The translations under genes were made by a program, and so were the position numbers. Shown in pieces: positions 57,880 to 64,000 of a DNA stretch of 64,000 bases. The stretch covers positions 12,586-76,585 of the forward strand of contig JBBSEW010000009.1 of NCBI GenBank assembly GCA_038239305.1. The letters are read 5' to 3'. Below the pieces are notes generated by a model. That model was not told the origin of the DNA, did not search any database, and saw only the letters and a list, made by a program, of their open reading frames with translations. This DNA is from JALYUA01 sp038239305. GTDB lineage: Bacteria; Acidobacteriota; Thermoanaerobaculia; UBA5066; Gp7-AA6. How positions within the stretch are numbered: position 1 is the stretch's first letter; each line of letters opens with the position of its first letter.

Positions 57880-59001
57880 GTTCCGGCGCCACTCGAGCCA
57901 GGCCGGCTTGGGATCGCCCCGGGACGTCTGCAGTCCCCGATGCGCGAAGAACGCCGCGCGCCGCGCCGGAATGGAAGCCGCGGGAGGTGAGCCGACGGCG
58001 GCGCCCACCGCGGGTCCAGGTTTCCGGCCCGCTTCGACCTGTCCGGCGGCCGGCGTACCGGGCTCGTCGCGCCACGTTGCGTATCGCGCGAAGAGGAGGG
58101 CGCTCCCATCCGCCGACGCGACGAAGCGGCGCAGCCGCCGGACGAAATCCGCCTGACGCGCCGGGGTCGAGCCGTTCTCGGAGGCGGAGGAGTAGCTCAC
58201 CTCGGGGAACGCGATCGGCCGGCCTGCGGCTCCCGCGAGAAGCAGCCTCCAGTCGCGGTCGAGCGCGTCGGGCGGCCTGTGCACGTACGGATTCTCGCGC
58301 TCGAACGGAGCGTAGAGATAGAAGAGAACAGGGCTCTCCTGGTGGAGCGCGGCCGCCACCGCGGGGGCCGGACTCTCGGTGGGCGCCGCCGTCGTGATGC
58401 CCACCCGGAGATGGGGAACCTTCTGGCGCAGGAAATCGACCGCGCCCACGAAGAGCAGTCGGAACGCCTTCAGCTCCACCGGCTTGTCGGAGAAATAGGT
58501 GTCGGCGCCGTATCCCAGGGAGAGGGTCGAAGCGTCCTTCAGCGCGGGCTCGAGGGCGTCGAGGAAGCGCCCCAGGCGGAGCGAGAGGCGCGAATCGTCG
58601 AACGGCACTTTCACCAGGTCTTTCGGAACGTCGCGCTGCGTCACGGAGACAATCGGGACGTCGAGATGGACCGCCGCGCCCGATTGCCGGAGGAGCCGGA
58701 TGGTGCGCAGGATCGGATCGAGCCGGAACTGACCGGGGACGGGCTCGCATTCGGACCAGGAGACGGTCACGGCGAAAACTGAGACGCCGCTGTTGCGCGC
58801 CTCGCTCGCCGCCCGGGTTCGCTCGGCCTCCGACGCCCCGGAGGGAAGGTCCGCGGAGAGCCCGAGGAGTGTCCGCGCCGGCCGCGGACGGGCGGAGGCG
58901 GAGGGCGGAGGCGAGGGCGCGCGTGAGGGCGAGGGCGAGGGCGACGTCGCCGGAGCCGCGGCGAGTAGCACCCCGATCAGGACCGCCGCCACCGGATTCA
59001 T
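57871..59001 (-). CDS. Secreted, probably TIM-barrel-like protein of unknown function
   Basis: The ATG at 59001 precedes a signal peptide (NPVAAVLIGVLLAAAPA) and a Pro/Ser linker (SPSPSPSRAPSPPPSAS), giving 376 residues. A longer form from a TTG at 59115 is possible but adds nothing recognisable. The mature part reads like a glycosidase-type barrel, with FAVTVSWSECEPVPGQFRLD near residue 85 followed by RTIRLLRQSGAAVHLDVPIV and a late FPEVSYSSAS. Two acidic residues in WSECEP and FPEVS could be catalytic, but no family is certain. It is 83 bases upstream of the fbp gene on the same strand. Confidence 0.72.
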   Translation of the reverse strand: MNPVAAVLIGVLLAAAPATSPSPSPSRAPSPPPSASARPRPARTLLGLSADLPSGASEAERTRAASEARNSGVSVFAVTVSWSECEPVPGQFRLDPILRTIRLLRQSGAAVHLDVPIVSVTQRDVPKDLVKVPFDDSRLSLRLGRFLDALEPALKDASTLSLGYGADTYFSDKPVELKAFRLLFVGAVDFLRQKVPHLRVGITTAAPTESPAPAVAAALHQESPVLFYLYAPFERENPYVHRPPDALDRDWRLLLAGAAGRPIAFPEVSYSSASENGSTPARQADFVRRLRRFVASADGSALLFARYATWRDEPGTPAAGQVEAGRKPGPAVGAAVGSPPAASIPARRAAFFAHRGLQTSRGDPKPAWLEWRRNMD

Positions 59002-59206
59002 CCGGGGGATTATGACGGGACCGGGATCGGCCTCCGGGAAAATCGGGGCGCTTCCGGGATGGGGCTGCGCTCGCGGCCCGGTGATCGTTCGAAACTCTCG
59101 CACTGAGAGAATCAAACGATGAATTCGTGAGGAGTCAGCGGGTTACGCTTTGCACCGGACGTTTCGTTGGAAACGTCGGAAGCATTCGTCACGCCTCGGA
59201 GGCTCC

Positions 59207-59848
59207 ATGTCCCGCAAGCTCACTTCTCTCCTTCTCCCGGCCGCACTCGTTTTTCTGGCTGTCGCCGCCGTTCCGGCCCTCGGTCAGAACGCGGATCAGA
59301 ACTCCGCCGGTCCCACCAAGAATGACCTCCGGCTCCGCGTCGTCGAGCCCGTCGAAGGCTCGACCGTCATCGGCTCGAGCGTCCGCGTGACTCTTTCCAA
59401 CAGCCTGCCGCGCACCACCCAGCAGAGCAGCGGCACGCTGAACATGCCCAATCCCTCGTTCCGCGTGTATCTCGGCAACAAACTGCAGGGCGAGATCAAG
59501 CGGGACGACAACGTCCTGGTCATCGAGAACGTGGCCGTCGGAAATCAGAAGCTCGTCGTGGAAGCCCTGAACTCGAGCGGCGAGGTGATCGACCGGAAGG
59601 AGGTCCGGTTCCAGACCTCCGCGGCCGCCGCGCCTGCCGCTGCAGCTCCTCCGTCGTCGATCCCGTCCGCTGAGGCCAATCCTGCCGAGCCGGCTCCCGC
59701 GTCCGTTTCCGCCCCCGCCGCGCCGCCGGCGGCTCCCGCCTCGGTCCAATCCCTTCCGAAAACGGCTTCGAACGCTCCCCGCGCGATCGTGGCCGGCCTC
59801 GCACTCCTCGTTGCGGGATTGCTTGTGTCTCGTAAAGCGACCGTCTGA
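59207..59848 (+). CDS. Secreted Ig-like protein with LPxTA-type C-terminal anchor
   Basis: The ATG at 59207 follows GGAGG by four bases and opens a signal peptide (SRKLTSLLLPAALVFLAVAA). Residues ~35-145 form an Ig-like domain (RLRVVEPVEGSTVIGSSVRV, GNQKLVVEALNSSGEVIDRK). Residues ~147-185 are an Ala/Pro-rich linker. The C-terminus is LPKTASNAP, then a hydrophobic helix (IVAGLALLVAGLLV), then SRKATV. This tripartite tail resembles sortase-type sorting signals. No sortase gene is present in the window. The protein is probably held at the cell surface; its partner is unknown. Confidence 0.8.
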   Translation: MSRKLTSLLLPAALVFLAVAAVPALGQNADQNSAGPTKNDLRLRVVEPVEGSTVIGSSVRVTLSNSLPRTTQQSSGTLNMPNPSFRVYLGNKLQGEIKRDDNVLVIENVAVGNQKLVVEALNSSGEVIDRKEVRFQTSAAAAPAAAAPPSSIPSAEANPAEPAPASVSAPAAPPAAPASVQSLPKTASNAPRAIVAGLALLVAGLLVSRKATV

Positions 59849-59903
59849 CCGCCGGAGATCCGCCCGTACGTCAAATCACAAACGCCTACCGACCTCCGAT
59901 TTG

Positions 59904-59945
59904 AAGGACGCGCCGTCCCACACGGTGCGTCCTTTTTTTTCCCTC
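59904..59945 (+). terminator. Rho-independent terminator after the LPxTA protein gene
   Basis: A strong stem (AAGGACGC with GCGTCCTT, extended by CCGT with ACGG) is followed by a run of at least eight T residues. It lies ~60 bases past the stop at 59848. Its reverse side may also limit readthrough from the anti-sigma gene. Confidence 0.85.
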
Positions 59946-59966
59946 GCGTCTCCGCGCCGGGGGCGG

Positions 59967-60746
59967 CTACGCCGCGCCGACGAGGACGATCGGCCCCGTC
60001 GGGGCGGCGCCCCCGCCCTCGGGCTCGATCGTGACTGCAAACTTCTGCGCGGAGTCGATCCCGGAGAGATCGGACGACTCGACGAGCGCACGCCCCTGCG
60101 AGTCGGCGTCGAACACGCCCGCGGCGACGGGCTTGCCGGCCGCGAAGACCCATAGCTCGTATTGCTTGCCAGCGGACAGAGGCTGGAGATTTCCGGCGAG
60201 AAGAACGCCTCTCTTCGCCCGAGCGCTCCAGAAGACCTTGGCGCGGGCCGCCGGCTGAGGATCCTTCCCACCGAGAATGAGAACGCGCACGTCCTCGCTC
60301 TCGAGGACCCGGACCTGCAGATCCCGCCGGGCGAGATCCTTCTCGGCCGACGAAACCTTCGCCGAGAGAAATGCCGTCTGGCTTCGCAGGTCGGACCGCT
60401 CGCGCCGGATACGGGCGTCGTCCCACACCACGAAGGTGAACAGAAGGGTGGCCGCGGCGGCGAAGAACCAGGGCGTGAACCGGTCGGGGCGCCCTTCCCG
60501 AACGGGGATCCGCGTTCCGGAAGGCTCCGCCAGACCCGCGAGGATGCGGCGCTTCACCTCCGGCCGCGGCGCGATCGGGGCGACGGAGCCGCCGAGCAGG
60601 GCGGCCGCCTCGCGGCCTTCCGACAACAGGACTCGGCACGTTTCGCACTCCGCAAGGTGGTTCGCGAAGAGCGCGGAGTCCTCCCCGAGGGGCACGCCGA
60701 GCGCGTACATCGCCGCCAGCTCCTCGAACCGTTCGCTATGCATCAT
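59967..60746 (-). CDS. RskA-like anti-sigma factor with zinc-finger motif
   Basis: I choose the ATG at 60746 (259 residues), which overlaps the end of the sigma factor gene by 11 bases. A TTG at 60761 would add five residues. The N-terminus holds a zf-HC2-type motif (HLAECETC) that binds the sigma factor. Residues ~105-125 are a transmembrane segment (PWFFAAAATLLFTFVVW), followed by a short coiled coil. The exported C-terminal domain (~160-259) matches RskA (KVFWSARAKRGVLLAGNLQP, KQYELWVFAAGKPVAAGVFD). It should hold the ECF sigma factor inactive at the membrane until a signal, often regulated proteolysis, releases it. Confidence 0.9.
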   Translation of the reverse strand: MMHSERFEELAAMYALGVPLGEDSALFANHLAECETCRVLLSEGREAAALLGGSVAPIAPRPEVKRRILAGLAEPSGTRIPVREGRPDRFTPWFFAAAATLLFTFVVWDDARIRRERSDLRSQTAFLSAKVSSAEKDLARRDLQVRVLESEDVRVLILGGKDPQPAARAKVFWSARAKRGVLLAGNLQPLSAGKQYELWVFAAGKPVAAGVFDADSQGRALVESSDLSGIDSAQKFAVTIEPEGGGAAPTGPIVLVGAA

Positions 60747-61317
60747 GGGCTCTTTGTCCAAGATACGGACGAACGCGCTCGCGGAGTTTCATTAATCCGA
60801 GCCGAACTCGGGTTTTTACGGTCCCGAGGGGCGTCGACGTCTTTTCGGAGATCTCCTGATGGGTGAGGCCCTCGAAATAGGCCAGCTCGAGCGCAAGGCG
60901 CTGATCGGGAGGCAATTCCGCGATCGCGGTGCGGCAGAGGCCTTCCCACTGCCGGCTGGCCGAGTCCGCCTCGAGATCCTCGGTGCTGGCCTTGTCCGGC
61001 ATCGTTTCGACGGCGCGCAGTCCTGCCCGGGCCGCAGGCCGGCGGGTGCGCAATCGGTCGATCGACCGGCTTCGGGTGGCCACCAGCAGCCAGGCGATCA
61101 CGCTCCCGCGAACGGAATCGAACGACCCGGCGGACTTCCAGACCCAGAGAAACACCTCCTGCAAGACCTCTTCCGCCTCTCCCGAGTCCCCGAGGATCCG
61201 CTGGGCGACGCCGAGAAGACGGGCCGCATAGCGGTCGTACAGGAGGGCGAGCGCGTCCGCGTCCCGCCCTTCGATCCGCGCGATCAGCGCGCGGTCGGCT
61301 TCTGAATGGGAGTTCAT
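60736..61317 (-). CDS. ECF RNA polymerase sigma factor
   Basis: The ATG at 61317 gives 193 residues, the usual size. An in-frame ATG at 61365 with GGAG five bases upstream would add 16 residues. Region 2 is DRYAARLLGVAQRILGDSGE with EEVLQEVFLWVW and SVIAWLLVATRSRSIDRLR. Region 4 is LPPDQRLALELAYFEGLTHQ with EISEKTSTPLGTVKTRV. This resembles SigK-type ECF factors, which pair with RskA anti-sigma factors. The partner gene overlaps its 3' end. The divergent DUF4331 gene is a probable member of its regulon, since a GGAAC -35-like motif lies at 61342-61346. Confidence 0.92.
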   Translation of the reverse strand: MNSHSEADRALIARIEGRDADALALLYDRYAARLLGVAQRILGDSGEAEEVLQEVFLWVWKSAGSFDSVRGSVIAWLLVATRSRSIDRLRTRRPAARAGLRAVETMPDKASTEDLEADSASRQWEGLCRTAIAELPPDQRLALELAYFEGLTHQEISEKTSTPLGTVKTRVRLGLMKLRERVRPYLGQRAHDA

Positions 61318-61442
61318 GGAAGGCGGCTCAGGCGACCGCGTGGAACGGAAGGATATCGCATGCATCCAATCTCCATGCAGTACTCGTACCCGTTTTGCAG
61401 GCACACCCCGGCGCTCGGCCGGACGCATAACAGGAGGAAGGT

Positions 61443-62939
61443 ATGAAGGTTCCCCGTTTCGATGGGATTTCGCGCCTCGCGCCCGGGCTGATCGCTCTGG
61501 CCCTGGCAATGGGAGGGGTGGCGACGCCGGCTCTGGCGTCGAGTCACCGGGAGGCTCCGGCCATCAGCGTCGACCCGACGGCGGACAACACGGATCTGTA
61601 CGCGTTCCGCGATCCCAACTACTCGAACAACATCGTGTTCATCGCCAACTGGATCCCGATGGAGGAGCCGGCGGGCGGCCCCAACTTCTGGCACTTCGGC
61701 GAGAACATCCGCTACGAGATCAATGTCGACAACGACGGCGATGGCATCGAGGACGTGACGTACCGGTTCCTCTTCACGCGCCACGTGCGCCGCGGGGACA
61801 CCTATACGTACAACGACGGCCCGATCAACGGGGTCGACGCGAAAGCGTGGCTGAACGACACCAACCTGATCGTCTACTACACCTACAGCGTCGACAAGAT
61901 CATCGGCCCCTCCGTCTCCGCGACCGGCACGGCCATCACCCGGATTGCCGACGGTCTCCTGGAAGTGCCGAACAACGTCGGCCCGAAGTCGTTTCCGGAC
62001 AGCTATGAGACGGCGACCGGCGCCGGCGGCGGTCTCTACACGATGGACAACAACGTCCAGGTGTTCGCAGGCCCCCGTCGCGACCCGTTCTTCGCGGACC
62101 TCGGGATGATCTTCGACCTCGTGAACTTCCGTCCCGGCACGCTTCCGGGAGATCACGGCGGCGGAATCAACACCCTCGCCGGGTTCAACACGCACTCGAT
62201 CGCGATCTCCGTTCCGATTCCGCAGCTCACGAAAAACGCCACGGCTCCGACCGACATCGAGGATCCCAACGCGATCATCGGCGTATGGGCGTCCACCTGG
62301 CGTCAGGCCAACCGCACGCTCGCGTCGAACGGCACGAGCCAGGAGTCCGGCAACTGGATCCAGGTGTCCCGTCTCGGCAACCCCCTCATCAACGAGGTCG
62401 TGGTCCCGCGGGCGCTCAAGGATCAGTTCAACGCGACCTATCCCAAGGACGACGCGCAGTACGCCTCCGCGATTCTCGATCCGGAAGTGCCCAAGCTCCT
62501 GAAGGCGCTCTTCAACATCGATTCTCCTCCGGCGCCGAGAAACGACCTGCTCATTCTCGTCAAGGGATATGCCGGTCTGACACAGCGCCCGAACGAGGTC
62601 ATCGCCGATGAGCTCCGTCTGAACGTCGCCATCTATCCCACCCCCAAGGCGAGCGCGAGCCGCCTCGGGCTTCTCGCGAACGACTTCGGCGGCTTTCCGA
62701 ACGGCCGGCGGCTTGGCGACGACGTCGTCGACATCGAGCTGCGCGTGCTTGCCGGCGTCCTCGTCCCCGGCTTCAACGTCGCCCCGAACAACGCGCTCGG
62801 TGACGGCGTCGACGGTCCGGATGTGCCCTATCTCCCCGGCATGCCGTATGCCGCGCGCCCCTACTCCGCGTACAACCACTCCCACGACAATCCGCCCCAG
62901 GTTCCGGGATCCTTCGAGAAGCAGGGAACCACGGAATAG
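61443..62939 (+). CDS. Exported DUF4331 protein
   Basis: AGGAGGAAGGT just before the ATG at 61443 fixes the start of this 498-residue protein. A signal peptide (PGLIALALAMGGVATPALAS) is followed by SSHREAP, the hallmark start of mature DUF4331 proteins. Further family motifs are PTADNTDLYAFRDPN, HFGENIRYEINVDNDGDG and FAGPRRDPFFADLG. The function of the family is not established. The gene is divergent from the ECF sigma factor and lies upstream of a ferritin-like protein gene. Such clusters suggest a role in surface or oxidative stress, but this is inference. Confidence 0.9.
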   Translation: MKVPRFDGISRLAPGLIALALAMGGVATPALASSHREAPAISVDPTADNTDLYAFRDPNYSNNIVFIANWIPMEEPAGGPNFWHFGENIRYEINVDNDGDGIEDVTYRFLFTRHVRRGDTYTYNDGPINGVDAKAWLNDTNLIVYYTYSVDKIIGPSVSATGTAITRIADGLLEVPNNVGPKSFPDSYETATGAGGGLYTMDNNVQVFAGPRRDPFFADLGMIFDLVNFRPGTLPGDHGGGINTLAGFNTHSIAISVPIPQLTKNATAPTDIEDPNAIIGVWASTWRQANRTLASNGTSQESGNWIQVSRLGNPLINEVVVPRALKDQFNATYPKDDAQYASAILDPEVPKLLKALFNIDSPPAPRNDLLILVKGYAGLTQRPNEVIADELRLNVAIYPTPKASASRLGLLANDFGGFPNGRRLGDDVVDIELRVLAGVLVPGFNVAPNNALGDGVDGPDVPYLPGMPYAARPYSAYNHSHDNPPQVPGSFEKQGTTE

Positions 62940-62974
62940 TCTCGCGATTCTCGACGCGGCTCCGAAAGCCGTCG

Positions 62975-63010
62975 AAGCCCCGGCCCGGACCCTCCGGACC
63001 GGGGCTTTTT
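62975..63010 (+). terminator. Rho-independent terminator after the DUF4331 gene
   Basis: AAGCCCCGG pairs with CCGGGGCTT, with an inner CCGGA/TCCGG extension, and is followed by TTTTT. It lies 35 bases past the stop codon. Confidence 0.85.
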
Positions 63011-63108
63011 CCGTGACCGGATTTCGTCCGGCAAGCGGCCCGGTAGCCCGACTACAATTCAGAAAATTCGATCCGATCGCCGACCGCCCAGGGCAAGGAG
63101 GCCTCTCG

Positions 63109-63663
63109 ATGAGCGACCGCCGCGATTTCTTCCGCGCCGCCGGAAAGGCGGGCCTGGCCCTCGGGCTCGCCGCCGCAGGCCAACCGGTCTTCGCCCTTCC
63201 GGAAAAGGGAAAACCGCTCCCTCCGGCCTACGACGACATCACCCTGATGAACACGGCGCTCGGGCTCGAGCACGAGGCGATCTGGGCCTACGGGCTCGCC
63301 GGCCGGAGCGGCCTGCTCTCCGCGAAGGCGAAGGACGTGGGCCTCCTCTTCGAGGGCAGCCACGAGCTGCACAGGGACCTCCTCGTCGATGCGATCAGGA
63401 ACAAGTCGGGCACGCCCGTGGATCCCCGGAAGGAGTACACGTTCGGCGTTCCGCTCTCCAACGAAAAGGATGTCCTGGAGCTGGCTTTCAAGCTCGAGAT
63501 CGGCGCCGCCCGGGTGTACCTCTACACGGTCGACCGGTTTCAGGATCGAGCCCTGGCCGCGTCCGCGGGACGGATCCTTTCGGACGAGGTCCTCCACGCG
63601 ACGGTGCTGCGGAGCGTCCTGGGGAGGGAGCCGGTCCCGACCTTCCGCCTGATCGAAGGCTGA
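63109..63663 (+). CDS. Tat-exported ferritin-like domain protein
   Basis: The ATG at 63109 has AAGGAGG seven bases upstream and gives 184 residues. The N-terminus has a twin-arginine motif (SDRRDFFRAAGKAGLALGL). The mature part is a four-helix ferritin-like bundle with metal-ligand-type residues in ALGLEHEAIWAYGLAG (E, H), FEGSHELHRDLL (H, E), KLEIGAARVYLY (E) and SDEVLHATVLRSVLG (E, H). It resembles the DUF4439 group of exported ferritin-like proteins. It could bind a di-iron centre and act on peroxide or another oxidant. A terminator separates it from the DUF4331 gene. Confidence 0.85.
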   Translation: MSDRRDFFRAAGKAGLALGLAAAGQPVFALPEKGKPLPPAYDDITLMNTALGLEHEAIWAYGLAGRSGLLSAKAKDVGLLFEGSHELHRDLLVDAIRNKSGTPVDPRKEYTFGVPLSNEKDVLELAFKLEIGAARVYLYTVDRFQDRALAASAGRILSDEVLHATVLRSVLGREPVPTFRLIEG

Positions 63664-63704
63664 AAAAAGCCCCTGGCTACAAGCTGACAGGTGCCTGTTG
63701 CCTT

Positions 63705-63995
63705 CTAGGAAGCGTCGCCTTTCCCCGCGTCGTCCGGGATCTCGACCGGCCCGTGCTTGAGGTCCTCCCGGATGATCAGGTCGAGGAACATCTCCCGGAC
63801 TCCCTGTTTGCCTCCGCGGCGAAACGCGTCGCGCACCTCGCGGGGCTTGAGAGCGATGCCGGTCATCGCGGTCAGGTACTGGCAGAAGACGTAGGCGCGC
63901 GACCGGAACGAGATGACCAGAAGCAAAATCAGGATGAGCGCCGTGCCCATGAGGGACCAGCCCGCCGGAGAGGACAAACCGAACAGACCGTTCAT
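63705..63995 (-). CDS. Small single-pass membrane protein
   Basis: This 96-residue protein starts at the ATG at 63995, close to the right edge. Residues ~12-31 form one transmembrane helix (GWSLMGTALILILLLVISF). The cytoplasmic part is charged (LKPREVRDAFRRGGKQGVRE) and ends in an acidic tail. I recognise no family. The upstream context is outside the window. Confidence 0.7.
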   Translation of the reverse strand: MNGLFGLSSPAGWSLMGTALILILLLVISFRSRAYVFCQYLTAMTGIALKPREVRDAFRRGGKQGVREMFLDLIIREDLKHGPVEIPDDAGKGDAS

Positions 63996-64000
63996 GGCGA

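Noticed and set aside
1..64000. Mobile elements, integrases, phage genes and antiphage systems
   Set aside because: No transposase, integrase, terminal inverted repeats, toxin-antitoxin pair or defence-type gene set could be recognised.

Overview
The window comes from a GC-rich (roughly 65-68%) bacterium. It encodes a TonB-dependent receptor, Tat-type and Sec-type exported proteins, carboxypeptidase-regulatory-like domains, DUF1800/DUF1501 proteins and many secreted proteins ending in divergent S-layer-homology (SLH) modules. This fits an uncultured diderm of the Acidobacteriota or a neighbouring lineage. That placement is inferred from gene content and style, not from a marker gene. No rRNA, tRNA, CRISPR array, integrase or transposase was seen.

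Region 1 (1-12.4 kb): two related secreted beta-rich proteins (one cut by the left edge), a small anchored protein, then a forward surface-polysaccharide block. That block is a 1647-residue fusion of a CsaB-like pyruvyl transferase with three glycosyltransferases, followed by two large polytopic membrane proteins (YfhO-like and GT-C-like) and a convergent methyltransferase. Region 2 (12.5-35.4 kb): a run of reverse-strand genes for large exported proteins, including two paralogous propeller-like proteins, a third related one, a short one, a frameshifted subtilisin/sedolisin-like protease and two zinc metallopeptidases. All end in three SLH-like modules. Region 3 (35.8-43.7 kb): a response regulator / histidine kinase / degenerate response regulator operon, and a forward DUF1800(SLH)-DUF1501-cupredoxin lipoprotein operon. 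Across 0.7-41.5 kb, nine proteins carry 25 SLH-like modules.

Region 4 (43.7-49.8 kb): a GT-C-like membrane protein coupled to a secreted amidohydrolase, an APC permease, a long non-coding stretch with repeats and an inverted repeat, and the YchF ATPase. Region 5 (49.8-59.0 kb): a reverse-strand metal-uptake operon (TonB-dependent receptor, small anchored protein, ZnuA-, ZnuC- and ZnuB-like proteins, HupE-like protein) downstream of a class I fructose-1,6-bisphosphatase gene and a secreted barrel-like protein. Region 6 (59.2-64 kb): a secreted protein with an LPxTA-type C-terminal anchor, an ECF sigma factor/anti-sigma pair, a divergent DUF4331 protein, a Tat-exported ferritin-like protein and a small membrane protein.

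The main theme is a cell-surface programme. The CsaB-like fusion could pyruvylate a surface glycan, which is the known ligand of SLH domains in other bacteria, and many exported enzymes and adhesin-like proteins nearby carry SLH-like modules that may bind it. The modules carry two separate cysteine pairs, and five of the proteins share an additional ~115-residue domain just before the modules that I do not recognise.
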